From positions 1,302,001 through 1,366,000 of the forward strand of contig NZ_CP035033.1 in NCBI RefSeq assembly GCF_004028275.1: a DNA stretch of 64,000 bases. The letters run 5' to 3'. The translations under genes and the position numbers were made by a program. The notes below the pieces were generated by a model. That model saw only the letters and a list, made by a program, of their open reading frames with translations. It did no database searches and was not told where the DNA came from. The stretch is from Hydrogenovibrio thermophilus. Lineage in GTDB: Bacteria; Pseudomonadota; Gammaproteobacteria; Thiomicrospirales; Thiomicrospiraceae. Of this stretch, positions 28,921 to 39,611 are shown piece after piece (the stretch's first letter is position 1; every line of letters begins with the position of its first letter).

Positions 28921-31833
28921 ATGTCAAAGAATCATCCTGCATTTGAATTCATCACCGAGCATTTTATCGAATCGTTGAATATTACCGTTCAGCATTTCAA
29001 GCACAAGGTTACCGGAGCCGAGCATTACCACCTGGCGGCGGACGATCCGCAAAACGTCTTTATGGTTGCTTTACGGACCGTGCCGATGGATTCCACCGGT
29101 GTGGCGCACATTCTGGAGCACACCGTTTTGTGCGGCAGTGAAAAATATCCGGTGCGCGACCCGTTTTTCATGATGATTCGCCGTTCTCTGAACACCTTTA
29201 TGAACGCCTTTACCTCCAGTGATTGGACCGCTTATCCGTTTGCGACCGAAAACCGTAAGGATTTCCAGAACCTGTTGGAAGTCTATATGGATGCGGTGTT
29301 TTTTCCGAACATTGATCCGTTGGATTTCGCTCAGGAAGGGCACCGTTTAGAGTTTTCGGAGATGGACGATCCAACTTCCGATCTGACCTATAAAGGCGTG
29401 GTGTTCAACGAAATGAAAGGCGCGATGAGCTCGCCGGTTTCGACGCTTTGGCAAACCTTTTCCGCGGAAATCTATCCGACGTCAACTTATCACTACAATA
29501 GTGGTGGCGACCCGAAAGACATTCCGGAATTGACTTATGAGCAATTGGTGGAATTCCATCGTTACCATTATCATCCATCGAATTCGGTGTTCATGACTTA
29601 TGGCGATATTTCCGCCGCCGAGCATCAAACCCAGTTTGAAAGCCTGGCATTGCATCGCTTTAACGACCAAGTGGAACGCATTATGGTCGGCAAGGAAAAA
29701 CGCTACAGTCAGCCGATGCAGTTTGAAAACCGTTATGCCTTGAATGAAGACGATTTGTCGAAGAAAACCCACATCGTGCTCGGTTGGCTATTGGGCGAAA
29801 ACCAGAACCCGATGGACGTTCTGAAGGGACATTTGCTGTCCGCCGTGCTGCTCGACAACAGTGCGTCGCCTTTGCGTCAGGCATTGGAAGCATCGCATTT
29901 GGCCACGGCGCCGTCGCCGCTATGCGGTTTGGAAGACTCCAATAAGGAAATGGTTTTTGTGGCCGGGGTACAGGGTTCCGAAGCGGAACATGCCGACGAA
30001 ATCGAAACCTTGATTCTGGAGACGCTGGAGCGCATCGTACGAGACGGCATTGACACCGATCAAGTCGAGGCGATGTTGCATCAATTGGAGTTGTCGCAGC
30101 GTGAAATCGGCGGGGATTCTTATCCATATGGCTTGCAATTGATTCTGCAATCTCTGGCAGGCGCCATGCACGAAGGCGATCCGATTGCGCTATTGGATAC
30201 GGATGCGGCATTGCAAACTTTACGCGATGAAGTCACCGACCCGAATTTCATTCCGAACTTGATTCAAGAATGGATTCTGGATAACCCTCACCGTGTGCGC
30301 CTGACTTTGTCGCCGGACGATAAACTGTCGGCCGAACAGGATGCGGACGAAAAAGCCAAGCTGAAACGCATTCAGGATGATTTGAGTGACGCGGACAAAC
30401 ACGCGATAGTTGAGCGCTCTCTGGCCTTGAAAGCACGTCAGGAACAGTTGGATGATGCGTCGATCCTGCCGGAAGTGACCAAAGAGGACGTTCCATCAGA
30501 AATTAAGGATATTCAACCGGTTAAATCCGACACTGAAAGTCATTTAACGGCCTATCAGGCCGGGACTAACGGTTTGAGTTACCTGCAGATGATTTTGGAT
30601 CTACCCGATTTCACCGAAGACGAACAAGCGGTTTTGCCATTATTCAATGCCTGCATGACGGAGCTGGGTTCCGCCGGACGCGACTATCTGGAAACCCAAT
30701 CTTTGCAAGCGGCGGTTACCGGTGGCTTGAGTGCCAAATCGGCGGTACGAGCCAACCTGCATGACCGTGATGCGTTTTACAGCCATTTCATTTTGTCCGG
30801 CAAGGCTTTGAATAAAAATCAGCCAGGCCTGGCCGATTTGATGTTGGAAACGTTGGAGGAGGTGCGTTTTGACGAATTCGATCGTATTCGTGATTTAATC
30901 GGGCAAATCCGTTCGTCGATGGATCATGGCATTACCGGTAACGGGCATGGTTTGGCCATGTCGGCCGCCAACCAAACGGCCTCGCCGGTGGCGAACTGGA
31001 ACTTTAAGCGTTCCGGCTTCGCCGGCATTCAAACCATCAAGTCGATTTACAAATCGCTGGAGACCGACGGCGAACTGGAACGCATCAGTCAATTGTTCGG
31101 GGGGATTCAGCAAAAACTGTTGCAGGCCTCCAAGCAAGCGCTGGTGATTTCGGATGAAACCGGGTTGGATTCCGGCATCGCCAGCATCTCGGAATGGCAA
31201 GGCGCTTTATCGACAAACGCAATCGGTAACGGATTGCAGTTGGCGGTGCCGCACACTCCAATTCACCAGGCCTGGGTGACCAGCACGCAGGTGAATTTCT
31301 GCGCCAAATCGTATCCGGCGGTGACCGCCGGACATGAAGACGCGCCGAAACTGTCGATTCTCGGTGCCTGTTTGCGCAATGGCTTCCTGCATTCCGAAAT
31401 CCGCGAGAAAGGCGGGGCTTACGGTGGTGGCGCCAGTTACAATGCGGAAGCCGGCACCTTTGTGTTCTATTCGTATCGTGATCCGCGTTTGATGGAAACT
31501 TATGCCGACTTCGATCGTGCGCTGGATTGGGTCTTGAGCGAAGACGCCACCCAGGCGAAAGTGGACGAAGCAATTCTGAACGTCATCAGCGCCATGGACA
31601 AACCGGGTTCACCGGCCGGTGAAGCGCGTAAGGCGTTTTATCAACAGTTGTATGGTCGCACACACGCAATGCGCAAACAGTATCGGGAAGGGGTCTTATC
31701 GACCACGCTCGACGACATTCGTTCCGTGGCCGAGCGTTATTTGAAATCGGATGTCGCCTCGTCCGCCGTGTTGACGCACAGTGGCATGAGCGATACAGTC
31801 AAAGACAACGGGTTTGAAATCATCACGCTTTAG
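28921..31833 (+). CDS. M16C metallopeptidase, PreP-like
   Basis: A 970-residue clamshell zinc peptidase of the presequence protease branch (M16C). The inverted zinc motif HILEH is at 63-67 and the family block CGSEKYPVRDPFFMMIRRSLNTFMNAFTSSDWTAYPF directly follows. The C-terminal half has the substrate-binding RxxGGAYGGGA segment. No signal peptide is seen, so it is likely cytoplasmic and degrades peptides. Two CCAGGCCTGG copies lie inside (30823, 31266). Confidence 0.92.
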   Translation: MSKNHPAFEFITEHFIESLNITVQHFKHKVTGAEHYHLAADDPQNVFMVALRTVPMDSTGVAHILEHTVLCGSEKYPVRDPFFMMIRRSLNTFMNAFTSSDWTAYPFATENRKDFQNLLEVYMDAVFFPNIDPLDFAQEGHRLEFSEMDDPTSDLTYKGVVFNEMKGAMSSPVSTLWQTFSAEIYPTSTYHYNSGGDPKDIPELTYEQLVEFHRYHYHPSNSVFMTYGDISAAEHQTQFESLALHRFNDQVERIMVGKEKRYSQPMQFENRYALNEDDLSKKTHIVLGWLLGENQNPMDVLKGHLLSAVLLDNSASPLRQALEASHLATAPSPLCGLEDSNKEMVFVAGVQGSEAEHADEIETLILETLERIVRDGIDTDQVEAMLHQLELSQREIGGDSYPYGLQLILQSLAGAMHEGDPIALLDTDAALQTLRDEVTDPNFIPNLIQEWILDNPHRVRLTLSPDDKLSAEQDADEKAKLKRIQDDLSDADKHAIVERSLALKARQEQLDDASILPEVTKEDVPSEIKDIQPVKSDTESHLTAYQAGTNGLSYLQMILDLPDFTEDEQAVLPLFNACMTELGSAGRDYLETQSLQAAVTGGLSAKSAVRANLHDRDAFYSHFILSGKALNKNQPGLADLMLETLEEVRFDEFDRIRDLIGQIRSSMDHGITGNGHGLAMSAANQTASPVANWNFKRSGFAGIQTIKSIYKSLETDGELERISQLFGGIQQKLLQASKQALVISDETGLDSGIASISEWQGALSTNAIGNGLQLAVPHTPIHQAWVTSTQVNFCAKSYPAVTAGHEDAPKLSILGACLRNGFLHSEIREKGGAYGGGASYNAEAGTFVFYSYRDPRLMETYADFDRALDWVLSEDATQAKVDEAILNVISAMDKPGSPAGEARKAFYQQLYGRTHAMRKQYREGVLSTTLDDIRSVAERYLKSDVASSAVLTHSGMSDTVKDNGFEIITL
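30823..30832. repeat. CCAGGCCTGG copy inside the M16C gene
   Basis: Exact palindrome with an AATAAAAATCAG left flank and CCGATTTG on the right, closely matching the extended intergenic consensus. Confidence 0.95.
31266..31275. repeat. CCAGGCCTGG copy inside the M16C gene
   Basis: Exact palindrome, second copy in this gene; flanks are less A/T rich. Confidence 0.95.
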
Positions 31834-31884
31834 TATCGTTAGGCTTTAACACAACCAGTGAGGCGAATGCCCAAGGGAGTCAAT

Positions 31885-32604
31885 ATGCAAGCGAACCAAC
31901 GCACCGGTGTTTTGGCACTGGGTTTTTTCATCTTTCTCGGGCTGTCCTCTCTCGGGCTGATTCTGGCCAATGCGGCGATCGACGTCAAGCAATATGACCG
32001 TGTCGTGACGGTCAAAGGGCTGGCGGAGCGAGAATACAAGGCCGATATTGTGATTTGGCCGATTGCGTTCAGTGTGGCGGAGAATGATGTTCAGGCACTG
32101 TACAGTTCTATCGACGATAATTCACAAACCATCAAGCGTTTTCTCATCAAAAATGGCATTCAGGACAGCGAAATCAGTTTTTCGACGCCGAATATTACCG
32201 ATAAGTCCGCTCAGAGTTACGGCAACGGCCCTAAACCGGAGTTTCGATTCATTGCACGTCAGACGGTGACGGTCTATTCCAAAAATGTCGATGGTGTGCG
32301 TCAAGTGATGGGTGAGTTATCGGCGTTAGGGAAAGAGGGCATCGTTTTGACCGGCGGCGGTTATGAAGGCCAGACGGAGTATATTTTCACCCGTTTGAAT
32401 GACGTGAAGCCGGAAATGATTGAGGAAGCCACCAAAAAGGCCCGTCAGGTGGCAGAGAAGTTCGCCGCCGATTCGGATAGCAAACTGGGCAAAATCAAAC
32501 GCGCATCCCAAGGGCAATTCAGTATTCGGGCACGTGACCGTAACAACCCGCAAATCAAGAAAGTGCGGGTTGTATCCACGGTGGAATATTATTTGTCGGA
32601 TTAA
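31885..32604 (+). CDS. SIMPL-domain (DUF541) protein
   Basis: A 239-residue protein with one N-terminal membrane segment (about 8-29) and a periplasmic SIMPL domain (VVTVKGLAEREYKADIVIWPIAFSV and onward). Members in other bacteria are linked to oxidative or envelope stress, but the molecular role is unknown. The start at 31885 is preferred over a GTG 27 bases upstream because AGGGAG lies 5 bases before it. Confidence 0.85.
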   Translation: MQANQRTGVLALGFFIFLGLSSLGLILANAAIDVKQYDRVVTVKGLAEREYKADIVIWPIAFSVAENDVQALYSSIDDNSQTIKRFLIKNGIQDSEISFSTPNITDKSAQSYGNGPKPEFRFIARQTVTVYSKNVDGVRQVMGELSALGKEGIVLTGGGYEGQTEYIFTRLNDVKPEMIEEATKKARQVAEKFAADSDSKLGKIKRASQGQFSIRARDRNNPQIKKVRVVSTVEYYLSD

Positions 32605-32617
32605 GCCTGTTGCCGGG

Positions 32618-33550
32618 TTAGGCCGCGGTGCTTTTCAGCGCGGTTTTACGGTGTTCGTTCCGACCGTGCAGCACCAGGCCTAAGCCGCCCAGCATTAAGG
32701 CCGCGGCAATCATAAACCGCAGCGTAATCGGCTCATCAATCAACCAAGTCGCCCCGAAAGCGGCGATGAGCGGTACCAATAATTGCGTGGCGGATGCCAG
32801 ACTGGCCGACAATCTCGGCAAGGCCGTGTACCATAAAATATAACCCAATCCCGTGGTGACGCCCCCGGAAATCACCGCCAGCCAAAATCCTTTTGAAGTC
32901 ATAAATACCTGGTCTCCGATGAACAACAGGCTCAATACACTGGCAACGGCAATCAGCGGCAGGGTGCGATAAAAGTTAAACGCCGTGTCCGACAGGGGTT
33001 TCAACGATTTTTGACCATTCAACGTATACAGCGCCCAAGTAAAAGCCGACGCCATCACCATGACCAAGCCCCACCAGGAAGGCGTGGTCAGCTTCGGGTA
33101 AACCAAATACAGTAATCCGACCAACGCCACCGCCGCGCCAATCCACTCCGCCAAATGCAGTTTGTCGCCTTTGCGCAAGGCATAACCAATCATGGTGAAT
33201 TGCACCACCGCGGCCAGCACCAATGCACCGGTCGCGGTGCTGATCGCCACGTAACCGTAAGAAAACGTCAGGGCATATAAGAACAGTACCACGGCCGCGT
33301 ACCAGGAGCCGTGATTGGTTTTTGACGTCGGCTGGGCGATGGTGGTTTGACGGCGGCGGTTTGACCAATGGATCAATGTCATGACCGCAAACAAAGACAG
33401 TGCGGCGGAACCTAAACGTAAACTGGTGAAGCTGACCGGATCAATCAGTTGGTGGTCCAGCGCCCAACGGCAAATGACGGCATTGGCGGCAAACGCGGTG
33501 ACGGATAAAAAGGTCAAAAGGGCGGTTTGCATCATCAGGCTGCGGGTCAT
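32618..33550 (-). CDS. EamA/DMT family transporter
   Basis: A 310-residue inner-membrane protein with ten predicted helices in two EamA repeats of the drug/metabolite transporter superfamily. Motifs such as PVSFTSLRLGSAALSLF in the first repeat and the LLVPLIAAFGATWLIDEPIT segment in the second are typical of exporters of the RhaT/YdcZ-like group. The substrate cannot be read. It converges on the SIMPL gene with a 13-bp gap. Confidence 0.88.
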   Translation of the reverse strand: MTRSLMMQTALLTFLSVTAFAANAVICRWALDHQLIDPVSFTSLRLGSAALSLFAVMTLIHWSNRRRQTTIAQPTSKTNHGSWYAAVVLFLYALTFSYGYVAISTATGALVLAAVVQFTMIGYALRKGDKLHLAEWIGAAVALVGLLYLVYPKLTTPSWWGLVMVMASAFTWALYTLNGQKSLKPLSDTAFNFYRTLPLIAVASVLSLLFIGDQVFMTSKGFWLAVISGGVTTGLGYILWYTALPRLSASLASATQLLVPLIAAFGATWLIDEPITLRFMIAAALMLGGLGLVLHGRNEHRKTALKSTAA

Positions 33551-33671
33551 AATCGGGTTCCAAATAAGGGGACAAAAAAAGAAAAAATATTCTACGCGGC
33601 GGAGAATAAAAAGAACAGCGCGTTTTCGTAGGGTTTTTACGGTGTTGAATACAAACCGTCGGAATATAAAA

Positions 33672-33695
33672 AACGACCAGGCCTGGCCGTTTTCA
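33672..33695 (-). terminator. Terminator after roxA built on CCAGGCCTGG (33677-33686)
   Basis: Read on the minus strand, AAAACGG, the palindrome, then TCGTTTTTT make a hairpin with a U tract 14 bases after the roxA stop. Confidence 0.8.
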
Positions 33696-33708
33696 GGTTA
33701 TTTGGATG

Positions 33709-34872
33709 TTATTCGATAAACACCAGATACTGCAGCTGCCACAAATCAAATAGCAAGGCTTGATTGGCGGCGGTTTGCAAATCGTTTGGCGTCAGTTCGC
33801 TTTGATTGCATAAAGTGGCGATAAAACTGTCTTCGGCACCGTGTTTGTCCCAAATAGCGCCGTTGATGTAAAGCAAGGTCTCGTTGGCCACTTGAGCGTA
33901 AGCGAAGCGGCATACCGGGTCTTTTTCCATGCCGTCGCATTCGGTCAGAGCGGTACAGAAATCCTCGAATTCCGGGGTTTCATCTTCGCTCAACGGTTCC
34001 GGCAGTTGGCGTGAGGCTTCCTGGTCTAATTGAGTGGCAAAGCGGCCGAACCAGGTTTGCAGTAAGTCTTTATCTTGCAGCGCCGATGTCAGCAGTGCCT
34101 GTGCTTGTTCCACCGCATTGTCGGTGACTTCACCGGGATTGAGGTTGTCCGACCAGGTCGGGTCCTGATAGATGGCCTGAAAGGCGGACATTTCCGATAA
34201 ATGGTCACCAAAGCTGTCCCACAGTTCTTGACCTTGGTAGCTGCGGTAACCGATGGAAAACGTCATGCAATTGTCGGTCAGGCCGACGCCGTGGTGGCCC
34301 CATTTCGGAGGGAGATACAAGATGTCACCCGGTTGGCAAACATAATCGTCTTCCACGTCAAATTTTTTCATCAATCGTAAATCCACACCTTCGATGTAAT
34401 TTTCCGGTGTGCAATGTTGCGACGACAATTGCCAGCGGCGTTCGCCTTGTGCCTGCAACAGGAAAACATCATAGTGGTCGTAGTGGGGGCCGACATTGCC
34501 GCCGACGGCGGCATAACTGACCATGATGTCATCGATTCGCCAGCGAGGAATGAAATTAAATTTGTTCAGTAACTGATTGATTTCCGGTATTAAACGATCC
34601 ATGCCTTGCACCAGTAATGTCCAATTCTCTTCCGGCAGTTCCTGGTAAATGCTTTCCGGAAAAGGGCCTTTCTTGAGTTCGTAATCGGTGTCGCTGTGCT
34701 GGATGACAATGCGGCTTTCCACTTCGTCTTCCAGCGACAAACCGGCGAGTTCTTCGGCGGAAATCGGTGGCGTGAACCCCGGCAGGGCATTGCGAATCAG
34801 CAAGGGTTTTTTCTGCCAGTAGTGGCTTAGGAAGTCGGTTTTGCTTAGCGCATTGAAATCAATCATTGTCAT
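33709..34872 (-). CDS. roxA: Ribosomal protein L16 arginine hydroxylase RoxA (YcfD)
   Basis: A 387-residue JmjC-fold 2-oxoglutarate/Fe(II) oxygenase. The iron ligands H130 and D132 lie in GGNVGPHYDHYDVFLLQ, with the distal histidine in PPKWGHHGVG. The WQKKPLLIRNA and WRIDDIMVSYAAVGG blocks match E. coli YcfD, which hydroxylates L16 Arg81. A second ATG two codons downstream is an equally good start. A CCAGGCCTGG terminator follows. Confidence 0.93.
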   Translation of the reverse strand: MTMIDFNALSKTDFLSHYWQKKPLLIRNALPGFTPPISAEELAGLSLEDEVESRIVIQHSDTDYELKKGPFPESIYQELPEENWTLLVQGMDRLIPEINQLLNKFNFIPRWRIDDIMVSYAAVGGNVGPHYDHYDVFLLQAQGERRWQLSSQHCTPENYIEGVDLRLMKKFDVEDDYVCQPGDILYLPPKWGHHGVGLTDNCMTFSIGYRSYQGQELWDSFGDHLSEMSAFQAIYQDPTWSDNLNPGEVTDNAVEQAQALLTSALQDKDLLQTWFGRFATQLDQEASRQLPEPLSEDETPEFEDFCTALTECDGMEKDPVCRFAYAQVANETLLYINGAIWDKHGAEDSFIATLCNQSELTPNDLQTAANQALLFDLWQLQYLVFIE

Positions 34873-34981
34873 CGGCTCAGTATTTGGTTGAAAAATTAGG
34901 GCAATTATAACGGTTAAAGCTTGAGCTGACGATGATTCTTGGCGGGGACGTCATCTCCAAGGCTTATAACTTTGAATACGG

Positions 34982-34991
34982 CCAGGCCTGG
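34982..34991. repeat. CCAGGCCTGG copy between roxA and purB
   Basis: Exact palindrome, 80 bases past the purB stop, beyond the purB terminator; flanks GG and TCGAAATA. Confidence 0.95.
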
Positions 34992-35027
34992 TCGAAATAT
35001 TCGAAAAGAACCGGAAGTCGGATATAA

Positions 35028-35054
35028 AAAAACCGGCCTGAAAGCCGGTTTTTA
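35028..35054 (-). terminator. Rho-independent terminator after purB
   Basis: AAAACCGGC and GCCGGTTTT with a short loop; A and T runs on both sides. Confidence 0.9.
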
Positions 35055-35072
35055 AATGAAGACGGGCACCGT

Positions 35073-36485
<1,413 letters not shown>

Positions 36486-36647
36486 TTAATTTCATAATGC
36501 TTGAAAAATTTGCGCCCATTATAACCGATGTGACACAAAAAATTCTTCCGGATGCGCTTGATGCGGTCGAAAGCCATCGGCCATAATGGTTTGATTCATG
36601 CTTGATGCATATTCACGTTGTGCAAGCGCAACACAAGGGAGAAAAGG

Positions 36648-37079
36648 ATGGTGTTCAAACGAGTGAAAAGCTTCTGTCTGGCGGTGCTATTGTTTTCGCC
36701 AGGCCTGGCCGTTTTGCCGACGGCGCAGGCGGCCGGGTTCGAGGAAAAAAAAGGGGAAACCCACTTTGAAGGACGCAACCGCGAGTTCCGTTGGGAAAGC
36801 GATCGGGTGCATTACAAATGCAGTTCCGGTAAGAAGGTGACGGTGATTTACATGAACATCGAACCGCAAGGCCATTTGGCGGTGATCGATTACGACGGTG
36901 TCATGCGGTTGATGAAGCCGTATCGCGCCTCGGGCGACAGTGTGAAGTATCTGGCACTGGACGAGCAAAACAGTCTGCGTTGGCACCGGGTTGGCGACAG
37001 AGGCTTTTTAAGTTACTTCCCGCCCGGCCAGCAAGGTGGCGCGAAGGTATTGGAAAAATTGTGTCAGGTGGACGATTAA
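36648..37079 (+). CDS. Secreted MliC-like protein (C-type lysozyme inhibitor fold)
   Basis: A 143-residue protein with a signal peptide (about 1-29, ending AQAAG) and a small beta domain resembling MliC/PliC: VHYKCSSGKKVTVIYMN, then a Trp/Phe-containing C-terminal strand. Such proteins inhibit C-type lysozymes in the periplasm. The N-terminus lacks a lipobox, so it would be soluble. The start at 36648 is chosen because the mature signal peptide and AGGGAG site fit it; a start 30 bases upstream would add charged residues. A CCAGGCCTGG copy encodes part of the signal peptide (36699). The fold assignment is moderate. Confidence 0.65.
   Translation: MVFKRVKSFCLAVLLFSPGLAVLPTAQAAGFEEKKGETHFEGRNREFRWESDRVHYKCSSGKKVTVIYMNIEPQGHLAVIDYDGVMRLMKPYRASGDSVKYLALDEQNSLRWHRVGDRGFLSYFPPGQQGGAKVLEKLCQVDD
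36699..36708. repeat. CCAGGCCTGG copy inside a signal-peptide coding segment
   Basis: Exact palindrome encoding Pro-Gly-Leu in the hydrophobic leader; flanks TTTTCG and CCGTTTT match the intergenic form, suggesting that the element is tolerated or favoured even in coding DNA. Confidence 0.95.
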
Positions 37080-37082
37080 GTC

Positions 37083-37535
37083 ATGAAACCCAAATCGGAC
37101 TTGCCGATGAAATGGTCGCCAGTGGTACAGGAGGAGGCCACCGGGTGCGGCATTGCCGCATCGGCGGCCCTGGCGCGCATTTCTTATGCCGAAGCCAAAC
37201 GCGTGGCCGCACAAATGGGCATTTCCGCTGCGGATAAACGTTTGTGGTCAAGCACCGATTGGGTGGTGGGATTGCTGGGCGAACTTGGCATTGGCGTTCA
37301 GCCGGATCCGGTACCGTTCACCGCTTGGCATGATTTGCCGGATTGCGCTTTATTGGCGATTAAATGGCATTTGGAAAACGACCGACCGTTTTGGCACTGG
37401 GTGGTGTTTATCCGTCAGGCGGACGGTCAGGCGTATGTCCTGGATTCTAAAGCGACATTGAAACAACACCTGCGAACCGATTTCGGTCGTATGAAACCAA
37501 AATGGTTTCTGAACGTCGCTTTGGAAGTGATTTAA
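37083..37535 (+). CDS. C39-like cysteine peptidase family protein
   Basis: A 150-residue cytoplasmic-looking protein. VVQEEATGCGIAASAALA near residues 14-31 places a cysteine at the start of a helix as in papain-like C39 peptidases, and HWVVFIRQADGQAYVLDSK near 104-122 supplies the histidine and a downstream aspartate. There is no ABC transporter or bacteriocin gene nearby, so it is unlikely to process a bacteriocin. It starts 3 bases after the MliC-like gene, suggesting co-expression. The function is inferred from motifs only. Confidence 0.6.
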   Translation: MKPKSDLPMKWSPVVQEEATGCGIAASAALARISYAEAKRVAAQMGISAADKRLWSSTDWVVGLLGELGIGVQPDPVPFTAWHDLPDCALLAIKWHLENDRPFWHWVVFIRQADGQAYVLDSKATLKQHLRTDFGRMKPKWFLNVALEVI

Positions 37536-37553
37536 TGGCAAGAGGCAAACTCA

Positions 37554-37563
37554 CCAGGCCTGG
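37554..37563. repeat. CCAGGCCTGG copy after the C39-like gene
   Basis: Exact palindrome 18 bases past the stop; right flank CTGAAAACGG. Confidence 0.95.
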
Positions 37564-37743
37564 CTGAAAACGGCGATATGTAAGGCCGTATAAGGAATAT
37601 ATAAATGACTATATAAGCATTTGATAATGTTTTGTTATGCGCGAGTAAGAAAATTTAGGGTTTATCCTGATTGATAATTCCGCTCTAGGTTTTTATGCTT
37701 ACGTTCTTATCTCGAAGAGAGAGATGATTAAAAAGGATAAAAA

Positions 37744-38517
37744 ATGTTGGACTACTTGAGATACCACTTTAAAAACCTGTGGTTCCGAGATAAATCGGAA
37801 GAGATTGTTTTCATCAATAAATACGCTGTTCAAATGCGAGCGGGGTTGATGTTGATTCTGCCGATTTACATGGTCATCGTTCTGTTCACCACCGTACTGG
37901 CTCCGACCTGGACGGTATTGCCGAACACTATGGTGGAAGAGACCTTTGACGTGACCGACGATTGGCGCACCATCTTCAATGTGCAAGCCTTCCGCACGCC
38001 GTTCGACTACACCATTCCCAGTCTGATTCTGCTGTACGGCATGTTCGAAATGATTGTCGGCATGTTCATCCGCACCGCTTATTTGTCGCCGACCATTCAC
38101 ATTGCGACGTTTTTAACTCGGAATATCCGTCCGAAATGGGAACCGCTGAAACCCAAACGTTTCGCCTGGCTGATTGGCGCCACGCTGATTACCTTGTGTT
38201 TGTTGTTTTTTAACCCGGATACCGCGGCGCGTTTCGTCAACGACTTGTTCGGTTCGCAGATTCTGCCGACGGACCATAACTGGATGCCGGATTTCATTCC
38301 GTTGCTGGTGGGCATCTGTTTCTTACTGATGTGGATGGAAGCGGTGTTTGGGTTCTGTCTGGGCTGTAAAATGCACTGGATATTGGCCAAACTGGGCATC
38401 TTCAAAGAACATTGCTACGATTGCATGAACGTCGATTTCGACCAACGCGCCTGGATTGAAGAACGCAAAGCCGCCGAAAAAGCCTTGAAAGACGGCGAGG
38501 CCAAAGACAAGGCTTAA
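37744..38517 (+). CDS. DUF4395-like inner-membrane protein
   Basis: A 257-residue protein with about four to five membrane helices (about 33-55, 88-110, 140-158, 190-210). The motif EAVFGFCLGCKMHWIL near 200-215 is the hallmark of DUF4395 proteins, which carry a conserved CLGC pair. A second pair, CYDC, follows near 225. The N-terminus and the charged C-terminal tail face the cytoplasm by inference. Function unknown; the paired cysteines suggest thiol or metal chemistry, and a DsbB-like gene lies about 1.1 kb downstream. Confidence 0.7.
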   Translation: MLDYLRYHFKNLWFRDKSEEIVFINKYAVQMRAGLMLILPIYMVIVLFTTVLAPTWTVLPNTMVEETFDVTDDWRTIFNVQAFRTPFDYTIPSLILLYGMFEMIVGMFIRTAYLSPTIHIATFLTRNIRPKWEPLKPKRFAWLIGATLITLCLLFFNPDTAARFVNDLFGSQILPTDHNWMPDFIPLLVGICFLLMWMEAVFGFCLGCKMHWILAKLGIFKEHCYDCMNVDFDQRAWIEERKAAEKALKDGEAKDKA

Positions 38518-38539
38518 TCAACCGTTTGCCCTAAACCGC

Positions 38540-38549
38540 CCAGGCCTGG
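38540..38549. repeat. CCAGGCCTGG copy after the DUF4395 gene
   Basis: Exact palindrome 23 bases past the stop, followed by TTATTTTTG, so it can act as a terminator. Confidence 0.95.
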
Positions 38550-38634
38550 TTATTTTTGCTTTAAATTCATTCGTCATATTAGAATATACGTATTATGTCT
38601 GATTTAATATGAATGGAGAATTTAAAGCGCATCA

Positions 38635-39342
38635 ATGGAAGCCTTAACGGAATATGTAAAAAACCAAGTATGGTTACTTGAATACCCAATTCGGTTTGAG
38701 GGTATGGATTTGTTTGGGCGGATGACCATTATCCGTTTGGAAAATGGCGATCTGCTTATTCATGATCCCTGCAAAATAACCGATGCTATCCGGCAGCAGA
38801 TTGATGACATTGGCCCGGTGAAATACATTGTTGCACCGGGCAGTTATCACCATTTATTCGTAACCGATTTCCAAACGAAGTATCCGCAAGCGGAAACCTT
38901 TTTATGCCCGGGCTTGGAAAGAAAACGACCGGATATTCCCTTTGACTGGATACTCGGTAATAAACCGGATCCGAGATGGGCGGATGAAATTGACCAAGTG
39001 GTGGTGAGCGGCACCAAATATATGTGGGAAGTCGCTTTTTTCCATAAACCTTCCAAGACTTTGATTCTCGTTGATTTACTGGAAAATATTGGTGACGACT
39101 ACCGGCATCATGCCAATTGGGTTTTGCGATTCTGGTGGAAGTTTGTTTTCAGAATGTGGAATAAACCTAAGCCTGCACCGGAATATCAAATGGGCTGGGG
39201 AAATAAACAAATCGTTCAGACGGCATTGTATAAAATTCTGGGCTGGCAGGCGGAAAGGGCGATTATTGCGCATGGTGAAACCATTGAAGAAGGTGTCAAT
39301 GAGGTCTTGTCCGAGGCTTGGAAAAAGGTCTTAAAAGCATAA
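38635..39342 (+). CDS. DUF4336 protein (metallo-hydrolase-like fold)
   Basis: A 235-residue protein of the DUF4336 family, distantly related to metallo-beta-lactamase-fold proteins. Visible are LENGDLLIHDPCKIT, APGSYHHLFVTDFQ and a late AIIAHGETI segment; the classical HxHxDH zinc motif is replaced by a weaker SYHHLF, so hydrolase activity is doubtful. The substrate is unknown. Codon usage is slightly more AT-rich than its neighbours. Confidence 0.75.
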   Translation: MEALTEYVKNQVWLLEYPIRFEGMDLFGRMTIIRLENGDLLIHDPCKITDAIRQQIDDIGPVKYIVAPGSYHHLFVTDFQTKYPQAETFLCPGLERKRPDIPFDWILGNKPDPRWADEIDQVVVSGTKYMWEVAFFHKPSKTLILVDLLENIGDDYRHHANWVLRFWWKFVFRMWNKPKPAPEYQMGWGNKQIVQTALYKILGWQAERAIIAHGETIEEGVNEVLSEAWKKVLKA

Positions 39343-39371
39343 TTTGATTCGCATTCAATCCTGAATAAACA

Positions 39372-39381
39372 CCAGGCCTGG
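39372..39381. repeat. CCAGGCCTGG copy after the DUF4336 gene
   Basis: Exact palindrome 29 bases past the stop; right flank GCGATTTAG fits the extended consensus. This is the last copy before a gap of about 10.8 kb. Confidence 0.95.
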
Positions 39382-39437
39382 GCGATTTAGGGAATTCAGT
39401 CTATAATCAACGTTTATCCATTTTACGAGGTGATTCG

Positions 39438-39596
39438 GTGCCGGGAATTCTAATTGCGTTCAGCCTGTTGTTTATTGCGACGGTCACGGCTTGGTATCAC
39501 CGCAAAGCGGGCATTGCTTTGTTCATGGTTTTTCTGGTGGTGGCGTTGGCGGTTTTCCTGCAACATGCAACCGATCACCTCGGGTTGCATTTTTAA
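39438..39596 (+). CDS. Small DUF5993-like membrane protein
   Basis: A 52-residue protein starting at GTG 39438 with a GAGGTGA ribosome site and ending at TAA 39594-39596. It has two short hydrophobic helices separated by HRKAG, and ends with HATDHLGLHF. This matches the DUF5993 family, tiny membrane proteins that usually precede a DsbB-like gene, as here. Function is unknown; a role with the DsbB-like oxidase is inferred from pairing. Confidence 0.75.
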   Translation: MPGILIAFSLLFIATVTAWYHRKAGIALFMVFLVVALAVFLQHATDHLGLHF

Positions 39597-39611
39597 AGGC
39601 CGTTGTCGTTT

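Noticed and set aside
37083-37535. Bacteriocin-processing C39 peptidase
   Set aside because: No ABC transporter domain or precursor peptide gene nearby.
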